NCBI GenBank assembly: GCA_023388935.1
Contig: JAEWFG010000356.1
Coordinates: 1-5,123 of the forward strand
Source of the DNA: Pseudomonadota bacterium
Lineage (GTDB): Bacteria; Pseudomonadota; Alphaproteobacteria; Rhizobiales; Xanthobacteraceae
Direction: 5' to 3'
DNA length: 5,123 nucleotides
Below are positions 1-5,123 of the stretch, in pieces; position 1 is the stretch's first letter; each line of letters starts with the position of its first letter. The notes under the pieces were generated by a model. That model was given only the letters and a program-made list of their open reading frames with translations, was not told the DNA's origin and did not search any database. Position numbers and translations under genes: made by a program.

Positions 1-268
1 CGAGAATGTCGACCGAGCCGAAGCTCTTCTCTCCGAGTGCGATCATCTCGGCGATTTCCGCCGGCTTGGTCATGTCGGCAGGCGAATAGACCGCTTTCAC
101 CTTGAAGTCCGACTCGATTCTCGAGCGCTCCTTCTCGATGTCCTCCGGCGAGCCGAAGCCGTTGATGACGACATTGGCGCCGGCGCCGGCGAAGGCACGC
201 GCATAAGCAAGCCCGATGCCGCTGGTGGACCCGGTCACGACGGCGTTCTTGCCTGACAGACTACCCAT
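1..268 (-). CDS. bdhA: 3-hydroxybutyrate dehydrogenase, N-terminal 89 residues (cut by window edge)
   Basis: This is the start of a short-chain dehydrogenase/reductase, best matched to D-3-hydroxybutyrate dehydrogenase, the cytosolic NAD-dependent enzyme that interconverts 3-hydroxybutyrate and acetoacetate in PHB and ketone-body turnover. The Rossmann opening is visible: KNAVVTGSTSGIGLA at residues 7-21, with the TGxxxGIG cofactor loop at 12-19. It is followed by the ANVVINGFG strand (31-39), typical of this subfamily, and by an acidic residue in PADM (Asp65) at the usual adenine-contact position. The NNAG motif and the Ser-Tyr-Lys catalytic residues lie beyond the window. The ATG at 266-268 has a strong Shine-Dalgarno, AAGGAG at 277-282, with 8 nt spacing, inside the end of the patatin gene. 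The preceding stop is one base away, so translation is probably coupled. The subfamily call rests on N-terminal similarity alone; another SDR remains possible. Confidence 0.82.
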   Translation of the reverse strand, partial: MGSLSGKNAVVTGSTSGIGLAYARAFAGAGANVVINGFGSPEDIEKERSRIESDFKVKAVYSPADMTKPAEIAEMIALGEKSFGSVDIL

Positions 269-269
269 C

Positions 270-1445
270 TTATTCGCTCCTTTTTGCCGGGGGCGCAGTG
301 ACGTCCCCCGTGAGATCGTAGGTCACCATGGTCTCGCCGGACTGCGGCTTCTCGAGCCAATCCTTGTGCCGCATCGACAGATGCACGTCACGCACGCCAG
401 CTTCCCAATGCTCGACCATGGCGACATGCGAGAAGTCGTAATCCTTGGATGAGGATTCGTAGTTCTTGCTGCGGTAGATCAGATGCACCACCGTGACGGT
501 GCTTTCGCGCGATACTTTTCCGAGAAATTCGACGGAAGGGTCGTTCTTCAGATAGTCCGGCAATTTCCTGATCAGGTCGCGCACTGCCCTGCGGGCGTTG
601 TGCAACTGCTTGTTCTTGTCGGTGTTCATCCGCGTGCGGCTGGAATAGCGGATGTCTTTCTCGCGCTCGGCAGCTTCGAGCAGCGACGTCGGCAGGTCAC
701 CGCGCGCGGAAAACAGGTCGACCTGGAAGATCAGCATGTCGCGATCGACCTCGGCGTCGAGCACGTAGTCGAGCGGCGTATTGGAGGCGATGCCGCCGTC
801 CCAGTAATGCTCGCCGTCGATCATCACGGACGGAAAGCCGGGCGGCAGCGCGCCGGAGGCCATGATGTGCTCCGGGCCGATCTTCTTGCCGAGCTTCTTG
901 AACTCGTAATTGTCGAAATATTTGAAGTTGCCGGAGGTGACGCCGACCGCGCCGACCGACAGCCGGGTCTTCAGGTCGTTGATGCGGTCGAAATCGACCA
1001 GCCGCTCCAGCGTCTTCTTCAGCGGTGCGGTGTCGTAATAGCTTTCGGCTTGCGGAGTGCCCGGGGGCCAGAGCGGTGCGGGCGGGACGCGCGGGACAAA
1101 GAAGCCGGGCACGCCGAAGGTCGCGATCAGCGCGGCGCTCGTCGAATTGAACAGCTCGCGGCTGTGGTCGCTCTTGCCGATCGGCTTCCACGGCACCGGC
1201 GCGGAGACCATCTCCCAGAATTCCTTGAGCCGGTCGACGCGTGTCTGTCCCTCATTGCCGGCGATGATGGCGGCGTTGACCGCACCGATCGAAATGCCGG
1301 CGACCCACCCCGGCTCGAAGCCGAAATGGCACAGCGACTGGTAGGCGCCGGCCTGATACGAGCCGAGCGCGCCGCCGCCCTGGAGGACCAGGACGCGCTG
1401 CGCCTTCGCGGGGACTGTTGCGACTTCCGGGCTATGATCGGTCAT
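270..1445 (-). CDS. Patatin-like phospholipase with DUF3734-type C-terminus
   Basis: A 391-residue patatin-family serine hydrolase, probably a lipid acyl hydrolase; its substrate cannot be read from sequence. All core patatin elements are present. The oxyanion-hole loop GGGALGSY is at 23-30, the nucleophile elbow GISIG at 50-54 has Ser52 as catalytic serine, and the DGG motif at 216-218 has Asp216 as the dyad aspartate. The region from about 280 to 385, rich in charged residues, matches the DUF3734 extension (from memory of the family), and the length is normal for that group. No signal peptide or membrane segment is seen, so it is probably cytosolic or peripheral. The ATG at 1443-1445 is the only sensible start: no in-frame ATG, GTG or TTG lies just upstream, and no Shine-Dalgarno is visible before it. 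The stop is one base from bdhA, which points to a linked role in lipid or PHB turnover (inference). Confidence 0.9.
   Translation of the reverse strand: MTDHSPEVATVPAKAQRVLVLQGGGALGSYQAGAYQSLCHFGFEPGWVAGISIGAVNAAIIAGNEGQTRVDRLKEFWEMVSAPVPWKPIGKSDHSRELFNSTSAALIATFGVPGFFVPRVPPAPLWPPGTPQAESYYDTAPLKKTLERLVDFDRINDLKTRLSVGAVGVTSGNFKYFDNYEFKKLGKKIGPEHIMASGALPPGFPSVMIDGEHYWDGGIASNTPLDYVLDAEVDRDMLIFQVDLFSARGDLPTSLLEAAEREKDIRYSSRTRMNTDKNKQLHNARRAVRDLIRKLPDYLKNDPSVEFLGKVSRESTVTVVHLIYRSKNYESSSKDYDFSHVAMVEHWEAGVRDVHLSMRHKDWLEKPQSGETMVTYDLTGDVTAPPAKRSE
277..282 (-). promoter_or_regulatory. Ribosome binding site of bdhA
   Basis: AAGGAG on the minus strand lies 8 nt before the bdhA ATG and inside the last codons of the patatin gene. 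It fixes the bdhA start at position 268 and shows that the gene has its own initiation signal even though it abuts the upstream stop codon. Confidence 0.75.
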
Positions 1446-1523
1446 AAGGGAACAATAGCAAAAGGCCAGCCACCGTGGCGACAGTCTGCCGCGGCGTCAA
1501 TGCATCCCGGGATCAAGTCTGGC
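1446..1523 (-). other. Gap between the CAP lipoprotein gene and the patatin gene; possible promoter region
   Basis: This 78-nt non-coding gap holds three short elements. The palindrome ATCCCGGGAT is at 1504-1513, and the inverted repeat GCCAC-G-GTGGC is at 1469-1479. TGCTATTGT at 1452-1460 resembles an extended -10 element (TGn followed by a hexamer matching TATAAT at four of six positions). No convincing -35 box is spaced to it, and no clear intrinsic terminator is seen. A promoter here is plausible because the patatin gene is separated from the gene upstream, but none of the boxes is secure. Confidence 0.3.
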
Positions 1524-2027
1524 TTATCGCGGGTCCGTCGAAGCCAAGATCATGGTCCAGAACACCTTGTATTTGGTGCCGGGAGCATAGCTCGCCGCTA
1601 TGCCCAATCTTGTGACACCGTTCTTGAGCATGTTGGCGCGGTGCGGGGGCGAGTCGCGCCAGCCGGAAAACGCTTCCGCCAGCGTATGATAGCCGGCCGA
1701 GATGTTCTCGACCGCGACGGTCGCCGGATAGCCGCCGGCGCTAAGCCGCTTGGCGAGCGGCGCGCGGACGTCATGGTCCATCTTGTTGGCCGCCGCCATG
1801 GCGCCGGACTGGGATTCGGCGAGCCGCATCAGATCGGGATCGATGATGACGGTGCCGAGCCCGTTGTTCTGGCGGTATTGCGAGATCATCACCGCAGCGG
1901 CCTGCGCATCGAGCCTGGAGCCCGGGGCCGCCATGTCGGCATACATGGATGGCTGCTGGACCGGTGCTTCGTTGCCCGCACAGCCTGCGAGAAGCAAAGT
2001 GATTGATATCGCGACCGCAGCGCGCAT
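1524..2027 (-). CDS. CAP/SCP-domain lipoprotein
   Basis: A 167-residue CAP (SCP/PR-1, YkwD-like) domain protein exported as a lipoprotein. The N-terminus MRAAVAISITLLLAGC is a type II signal peptide with a LAGC lipobox and Cys16 as the lipidation site, followed by a short linker to about residue 37. The CAP fold covers roughly 40-165. It contains a YRQNNGL segment (51-57), His85 in MDHDV, the VENISAGY strand (106-113) with Glu107, and the family hallmark SPPHRANML (126-134) with His129. These are the usual pocket histidines and glutamate. I chose the ATG at 2025-2027 because it places the signal peptide at the very N-terminus. The frame stays open to a TTG at 2069, but that would add 14 residues ahead of the signal and cross a strong hairpin. 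The function of bacterial CAP lipoproteins is poorly known. It sits alone between two unrelated operons. Confidence 0.87.
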   Translation of the reverse strand: MRAAVAISITLLLAGCAGNEAPVQQPSMYADMAAPGSRLDAQAAAVMISQYRQNNGLGTVIIDPDLMRLAESQSGAMAAANKMDHDVRAPLAKRLSAGGYPATVAVENISAGYHTLAEAFSGWRDSPPHRANMLKNGVTRLGIAASYAPGTKYKVFWTMILASTDPR

Positions 2028-2101
2028 GTGCAGGAGCCCCCCAAATGAGGGGGCGTTGTTGCATATCAACCGTGGCTGAAAGGTGAATATTTAGGAAAAT
2101 T
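2028..2101 (-). other. AT-richer leader of the CAP lipoprotein gene, probable promoter region
   Basis: Between the cysA terminator candidate and the CAP start the sequence becomes clearly AT-richer (about 2066-2101) than its surroundings, which fits a promoter for the lipoprotein gene. I could not pair convincing -35 and -10 boxes, so no promoter is placed. The start-proximal part is occupied by a GC-rich hairpin at 2036-2054. Confidence 0.3.
2036..2054 (-). promoter_or_regulatory. GC-rich hairpin just upstream of the CAP lipoprotein start
   Basis: On the minus strand, GCCCCC and GGGGGC form a perfect 6-bp stem around a 7-nt loop, ending 8 nt before the ATG. The 3' arm is a run of G that is the only purine-rich stretch near the start. 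No Shine-Dalgarno lies between hairpin and ATG; the intervening bases read TCCTGCAC. The structure is read directly from the sequence; any role in limiting translation is inference. It lacks a following T-run, so it does not look like a terminator. Confidence 0.45.
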
Positions 2102-2121
2102 TGACCCGGCAGACCGGCTCA
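2102..2121 (-). terminator. Candidate intrinsic terminator of the sulfate operon
   Basis: On the minus strand the cysA stop codon begins an inverted repeat: TGA-G-CCGG, loop TCTG, then CCGG-G-TCA. It gives seven pairs with one internal G-G mismatch and is followed directly by AATTTTCC. The U-tract is short and the stem moderate, so termination may be weak or Rho-assisted. It is the only terminator-like structure found at the end of the operon. Confidence 0.4.
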
Positions 2122-3156
2122 GCCGCCCGCAAAAATCCGGTAGCGGCGGGGCTCCAGGCCGACCCTGTCGCCGGCTTGCAGTTCCTTGTCGCGGGGCGCG
2201 TCGATCTCGATGGTTTCACCACTGGACAGCGCGACCTCGGCCCGCTGCACAGGGCCAAAATTGCGGACATGCTGCACGGCGCCCTCGAAGGCGCCGCTGC
2301 CGGGCGGGCCGACCAGCATGTCGTGTCGCCGCACGAACAGTTTTGACGCGCCAGGCGCAAGCCCATCCGCCGCGAGGGAAAGCGGCCGGTCGCCGAGCCT
2401 GATAACGCCGTCTTCGACCTGGACCGGAAGCTCGATGGACTCGCCGATGAAGCCATGCACGAACGCTGTTGCCGGGGTCTCATAGACGTCATCGGGCGAG
2501 CCGATCTGCTCGATCCTGCCCTTGTCCATCACCACGACGCGGTTGGCGACTTCCAGCGCCTCCTCCTGGTCGTGGGTAACGAAGATCGAGGTGACGTTGA
2601 TCTCATGGTGCAGCGAGCGCAGCCATTTGCGCAGCTCCTTCCGCACCTTGGCATCGAGCGCGCCGAACGGTTCGTCGAGCAGCAGGATGCGCGGCTCGAT
2701 CGCGAGCGCGCGGGCGAGCGCAATGCGCTGGCGCTGGCCGCCGGAGAGCTGGCTCGGATAGCGATCAGCGAGCCAATCGAGCTGTACGAGATCGAGCAGC
2801 TCCTTGACCCGGGCCCGGATCGCGGCCTCCTCTTTCCGGACCGCGCGCGGCTGCACGCGCAGGCCGAAGGCGACGTTCTCGAACACCGTCATGTGGCGGA
2901 ACAGCGCGTAGTGCTGGAACACAAAGCCGACGTTCCGTTCGCGCGCGCCCTGCGCCAGCGCGTCTTCGCCATTGAAGGAGACCTCGCCGGAGCCCGGCCA
3001 ATCAAGGCCGGCGATGATCCGGAGCAGCGTGGTCTTGCCGGAGCCCGACGGTCCAAGCAGCGCCAGCAGCTCGCCATTGTCGACCTTCAGGTCGACGCCA
3101 TTGAGGGCCGCGAAGCTGCCGAACTTCTTGACGAGATTCCTGACTTCAATGGTCAC
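2119..3156 (-). CDS. cysA: Sulfate/thiosulfate ABC transporter ATP-binding protein
   Basis: The 345-residue CysA ATPase hydrolyses ATP on the cytoplasmic face to drive sulfate/thiosulfate import through CysT-CysW. All ABC motifs are intact: Walker A GPSGSGKT (35-42), Q-loop Gln81, signature LSGGQ (137-141), Walker B ILLLDEP (157-163), D-loop GALD (165-168) and the switch His195. The segment from about 240 to 345 corresponds to the C-terminal TOBE-like regulatory domain of CysA/MalK-type ATPases; the length is slightly below the enterobacterial protein. The start is a GTG at 3154-3156 preceded by AAGGA at 3167-3171 with 10-nt spacing, and it overlaps the end of cysW by 11 nt in another frame, which implies coupled translation. 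The motifs alone fit several anion or polyol importers; the sulfate assignment rests on overall resemblance plus the adjacent sulfate permeases and binding protein. Confidence 0.93.
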   Translation of the reverse strand: MTIEVRNLVKKFGSFAALNGVDLKVDNGELLALLGPSGSGKTTLLRIIAGLDWPGSGEVSFNGEDALAQGARERNVGFVFQHYALFRHMTVFENVAFGLRVQPRAVRKEEAAIRARVKELLDLVQLDWLADRYPSQLSGGQRQRIALARALAIEPRILLLDEPFGALDAKVRKELRKWLRSLHHEINVTSIFVTHDQEEALEVANRVVVMDKGRIEQIGSPDDVYETPATAFVHGFIGESIELPVQVEDGVIRLGDRPLSLAADGLAPGASKLFVRRHDMLVGPPGSGAFEGAVQHVRNFGPVQRAEVALSSGETIEIDAPRDKELQAGDRVGLEPRRYRIFAGG

Positions 3157-4057
3157 GGGCGTCTTGTCCTTCGTCCAGATGACGTTCGAGAACGGTCTTG
3201 GCGATCAGCGTGATCAACGCCAGCATCGCCAGCAGCGAGGCGATCGCGAATGCGGCGACGAACTGGTATTCGTTGTAGAGGATCTCCACCAGCAGCGGCA
3301 TGGTGTTGGTCTCGCCGCGGATGTGGCCGGAGACGACCGACACCGCGCCGAACTCGCCCATCGCGCGCGCATTGCAAAGCAGCACGCCGTAAAGCACGCC
3401 CCATTTGATGTTGGGCAGCGTGACGCGGAAGAAGGTCTGAAGGCCGGAGGCGCCGAGCGAGATCGCAGCCTCCTCCTCCTGCGTACCCTGCTCCTGCATC
3501 AACGGGATCAGCGCACGCGCCACGAACGGGAACGTCACGAAGGTGGTTGCGAGCGCGATGCCCGGAACCGCGAACAGGATCTGGATGTCGTGATCGCGCA
3601 GCCAGCCGCCGAAATAGCCCTGCGCGCCGAACAGCAGCACGAAGACGAGGCCCGAGATCACCGGGCTCACCGAGAACGGCAGGTCGATCAGTGTGATCAG
3701 GAAGGTCTTGCCCTTGAACTCGAACTTGGCGATGGCCCAGGCCGCGACCAGGCCGAACACGAGATTGAGGCCGACCGAGATCGCCGCGACCAGCAGCGTC
3801 AGCCGGATCGCAGCCAGCGCCTCTGGCTCGACGAGCGCGGCAAGATAGGCGAGGATTCCCTTCGAGAACGCCTGCGCGAACACGACGACCAGCGGCAGCA
3901 CGACGAAGACCGTGAGGAAGATCATCGCCAGCGCGATGATGGTGATGCGCACCGCCCTCGGTTCGGTCCGGAGGCTGTTATGCGCGGCGGCCGCATGGGC
4001 GCGTGCGCGCGCATCGGGCGAAGTCAGCGGCACCGAATCTGCGATCTGCATCGTCAT
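3146..4057 (-). CDS. cysW: Sulfate/thiosulfate ABC transporter permease subunit CysW
   Basis: This 303-residue inner-membrane permease forms half of the sulfate channel. After a hydrophilic, Ala/Arg-rich N-terminus (1-35), about six membrane segments can be seen, near 37-62, 84-108, 119-143, 159-183, 217-240 and 265-288. The cytoplasmic coupling (EAA) loop that docks on CysA is at 194-217: EEEAAISLGASGLQTFFRV followed by TLPNI, with the conserved EAA and downstream G. The region ARAMGEFGAVSVVSGHIRGE (230-249) is highly characteristic of CysW. The ATG at 4055-4057 has GAGGG at 4064-4068 with 6-nt spacing, overlapping the cysT stop. A second ATG two codons downstream is also possible. It follows cysT by 9 nt and overlaps cysA by 11 nt. 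The N-terminal extension is a little longer than I would expect from E. coli CysW; otherwise it appears intact. Confidence 0.93.
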   Translation of the reverse strand: MTMQIADSVPLTSPDARARAHAAAAHNSLRTEPRAVRITIIALAMIFLTVFVVLPLVVVFAQAFSKGILAYLAALVEPEALAAIRLTLLVAAISVGLNLVFGLVAAWAIAKFEFKGKTFLITLIDLPFSVSPVISGLVFVLLFGAQGYFGGWLRDHDIQILFAVPGIALATTFVTFPFVARALIPLMQEQGTQEEEAAISLGASGLQTFFRVTLPNIKWGVLYGVLLCNARAMGEFGAVSVVSGHIRGETNTMPLLVEILYNEYQFVAAFAIASLLAMLALITLIAKTVLERHLDEGQDARDH

Positions 4058-4063
4058 GGGCTG

Positions 4064-4069
4064 CCCTCA
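4064..4069 (-). promoter_or_regulatory. Ribosome binding site of cysW overlapping the cysT stop
   Basis: TGAGGG on the minus strand combines the cysT stop codon (TGA) with a purine-rich Shine-Dalgarno 6 nt before the cysW ATG. This supports the ATG at 4057 as the start and suggests that ribosomes ending cysT help start cysW. Confidence 0.65.
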
Positions 4070-4903
4070 ACGCGCCGGGATCCGGCTCTGCGCCCAGCGC
4101 TGGAGCCGGTTGACGGTGAAGATGATGACAAAGGACACGACAAGCATGACCACCGCGATGGCGGTCGCATCGGCATAGCGGAATTCGGAGAGCCGGATCA
4201 CGATCAGGAGCGGCGCGATCTCCGAAACATTCGGCAAATTGCCGGCGATGAAGATCACCGAGCCGTACTCGCCGACCGCGCGGGCGAAGGCGAGCGCAAG
4301 ACCGGTGAGCAGCGCCGGACCGAGCGAGGGAAGGATCACGCGAATGATCGTCTGCCAGCGGCTCGCCCCCAGGCTGCCTGCGGCCTCCTCGATTTCAGGA
4401 TCGAGATCCTGGAGCACCGGCTGCACCGTGCGGACCACGAAAGGAATGCCGATGAAGATCATGGCGATGAAGATGCCGAGCGGCGTGAACGCCACCTTGA
4501 TGCCAAGCGCTGCAAGCGGCGCACCCAGCCAGCCCTTCTCGGCGAACAGCGCGGTCAGCGCGACGCCGGCAACCGCCGTCGGCAGCGCGAAGGGCACGTC
4601 GACAATGGCGTCGAACAGCCGCCGGCCCGGGAAGCGGTAGCGCACCAGCGCCCAGACAATGATGCTGCCCATGACGAGATTGACGCAAGCCGCCGCGAAG
4701 GCGAGGCCGAAGGAGACCCGTAACGCGTTCAGGGTGCGGCGGCTGGAGAGAATAGCCCAGAACTGCTCGGGGCTCAGCTCGAGCGATTTCAGGAACAGGC
4801 CCGCGAGCGGAATCAGGATGATGACGGAGAGCCAGGAAAGCGTCAGTCCCATGGTGAGACCGAAGCCCGGCAATGTCCGACGTCGTGCTGCTGTTGCGCT
4901 CAC
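4067..4903 (-). CDS. cysT: Sulfate/thiosulfate ABC transporter permease subunit CysT (CysU)
   Basis: This 278-residue inner-membrane permease pairs with CysW to form the sulfate/thiosulfate pore; its length matches the family. Hydrophobic segments lie near 14-40, 62-88, 102-123, 139-161, 193-220 and 246-266. The EAA loop that contacts CysA is at 172-192: EEAAGSLGASRWQTIIRV followed by ILP. The block LAFARAVGEYGSVIFIAGN (204-222), with GEYG, is a hallmark of CysT. I chose the GTG at 4901-4903 since a stop occurs nine codons upstream and the next ATG (codon 18) would remove the cytoplasmic leader and enter the first membrane segment. The Shine-Dalgarno is odd: a perfect AGGAGG sits 17 nt upstream, while a closer G-run lies 4 nt before the GTG. 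The gene follows the binding-protein gene by 37 nt and precedes cysW by 9 nt. Confidence 0.92.
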   Translation of the reverse strand: MSATAARRRTLPGFGLTMGLTLSWLSVIILIPLAGLFLKSLELSPEQFWAILSSRRTLNALRVSFGLAFAAACVNLVMGSIIVWALVRYRFPGRRLFDAIVDVPFALPTAVAGVALTALFAEKGWLGAPLAALGIKVAFTPLGIFIAMIFIGIPFVVRTVQPVLQDLDPEIEEAAGSLGASRWQTIIRVILPSLGPALLTGLALAFARAVGEYGSVIFIAGNLPNVSEIAPLLIVIRLSEFRYADATAIAVVMLVVSFVIIFTVNRLQRWAQSRIPAR

Positions 4904-4940
4904 CAGGCCCCCCGCTAAAGCCTCCTAAGACGGCGCCCGA
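4904..4940 (-). other. Spacer between the binding-protein gene and cysT with a distant Shine-Dalgarno
   Basis: The 37-nt spacer contains AGGAGG at 4921-4926, a perfect Shine-Dalgarno that is 17 nt from the cysT GTG, longer than the usual 5-10 nt. A run of six G ending 4 nt before the GTG could act instead. Short complementary AGGC and GCCT arms flank the intervening segment and might fold to shorten the effective distance. No terminator is visible, so the operon reads through. Confidence 0.45.
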
Positions 4941-5123
4941 TCAGTTCTTGTAGATCTGATCAAAGACGCCGCCTTCGGCGAAATGTTCCTTCTGCGCCTT
5001 GGTCCAGCCGCCGAACACATCGTCGATCGTGAACAGCTCGACCTTTGCGAAGGAGTTTTCATACTTCCTGGCGATCTCGGCATCGCGCGGACGATAGAAG
5101 TTGCGCGCAGCAATCTCCTGTCC
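4941..5123 (-). CDS. Sulfate ABC transporter substrate-binding protein, C-terminal 60 residues (cut by window edge)
   Basis: The last 60 codons of a periplasmic sulfate-binding protein (Sbp/CysP type), which captures sulfate or thiosulfate and hands it to CysT-CysW. The frame is open from the window edge and ends at TGA (4941-4943). Recognisable family features are the ARNFYRPRD block, in which residues near the C-terminus follow the mature fold, then VELFTIDDVFGGWTKAQ and an ending of HFAEGGVFDQIYKN. FGGW followed by HFAxGGxFDxIY is typical of bacterial sulfate-binding proteins. The signal peptide and most ligand contacts lie outside the window. It is upstream of cysT by 37 nt on the same strand, so it belongs to the same operon. 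Whether it is sbp or cysP cannot be decided from this fragment, so no symbol is given. The open frame previously suggested on this strand from 4925 to 5113 is out of frame with it. Confidence 0.88.
   Translation of the reverse strand, partial: GQEIAARNFYRPRDAEIARKYENSFAKVELFTIDDVFGGWTKAQKEHFAEGGVFDQIYKN

Noticed and set aside
1469..1479. Inverted repeat GCCAC-G-GTGGC as terminator of the CAP gene
   Set aside because: The stem folds to only about four pairs with a 3-nt loop, and the T-run (TTTT) is five bases further on and broken by GC, so it is too weak to call.
483..2006. A 507-codon open frame on the plus strand
   Set aside because: It runs antisense through the patatin and CAP genes. 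Both of those have full catalytic or family motifs, while this product is an Arg/Asp/Gly/His-rich string with no recognisable domain. Antisense frames stay open in high-GC coding DNA since TTA, CTA and TCA codons are rare.
2028..2069. Longer CAP lipoprotein starting at TTG 2069
   Set aside because: It would put 14 residues before a textbook lipoprotein signal peptide and force translation through the GC-rich hairpin; the ATG at 2027 is the better start.
2455..3213. A 252-codon plus-strand open frame
   Set aside because: Antisense to cysA, whose ATPase motifs are complete; the product shows no domain and no start signal of note.
2972..4723. A 583-codon open frame on the plus strand
   Set aside because: It lies antisense to cysA, cysW and cysT. 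Its very high content of Arg, Asp, Glu, His and Gln is the usual mirror image of hydrophobic membrane-protein codons, not a real protein or a charged low-complexity domain.
4925..5113. A 62-codon minus-strand open frame at the right edge
   Set aside because: It is out of frame with the binding-protein fragment (4941-5123), whose C-terminal sequence is clearly recognisable as a sulfate-binding protein.
1..5123. A novel defence, mobile or repeat-based system
   Set aside because: No transposase, integrase, nuclease, toxin-antitoxin pair, direct-repeat array or tRNA-like fold was seen, and every sizeable open region is explained by common transport and metabolic genes.

Overview
The window is high-GC DNA whose genes all lie on the minus strand. 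Protein similarity recognised by eye (sulfate transporter, 3-hydroxybutyrate dehydrogenase, DUF3734-type patatin) and the strong G/C bias at third codon positions suggest an alphaproteobacterium. The Bradyrhizobium/Rhodopseudomonas group (Nitrobacteraceae) is the likeliest source. That assignment is inference from memory of the families, not a search result.

Read in the direction of transcription (right to left), the window opens with the last 60 codons of a periplasmic sulfate-binding protein (4941-5123). Next come the two sulfate permease subunits cysT (4067-4903) and cysW (4055-adjacent, 3146-4057), then the ATPase cysA (2119-3156). Spacing is tight: 37 nt, 9 nt, then an 11-nt overlap. This is a classic sbp-cysTWA sulfate/thiosulfate uptake operon. 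The binding protein delivers the anion to the CysT-CysW channel, and a CysA dimer powers import for cysteine synthesis. A modest hairpin followed by an A/T run overlaps the cysA stop and may end the operon.

A short AT-richer gap (2028-2118) follows, then a small secreted lipoprotein with a CAP/SCP domain (1524-2027), whose leader carries a GC-rich hairpin just before the start codon. After a 78-nt gap comes a patatin-like phospholipase with a DUF3734-type C-terminus (270-1445). Its stop codon is one base from the start of a 3-hydroxybutyrate dehydrogenase gene (1-268, cut by the window edge). These two look translationally coupled and probably serve lipid or polyhydroxybutyrate/ketone-body turnover.

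No RNA gene, mobile element, CRISPR array, phage gene or evident new system was seen. This is ordinary chromosomal housekeeping sequence. The points worth checking are initiation signals: a CAP leader hairpin, a patatin start with no Shine-Dalgarno, and an over-long Shine-Dalgarno spacing at cysT. Long open frames on the plus strand are antisense shadows.
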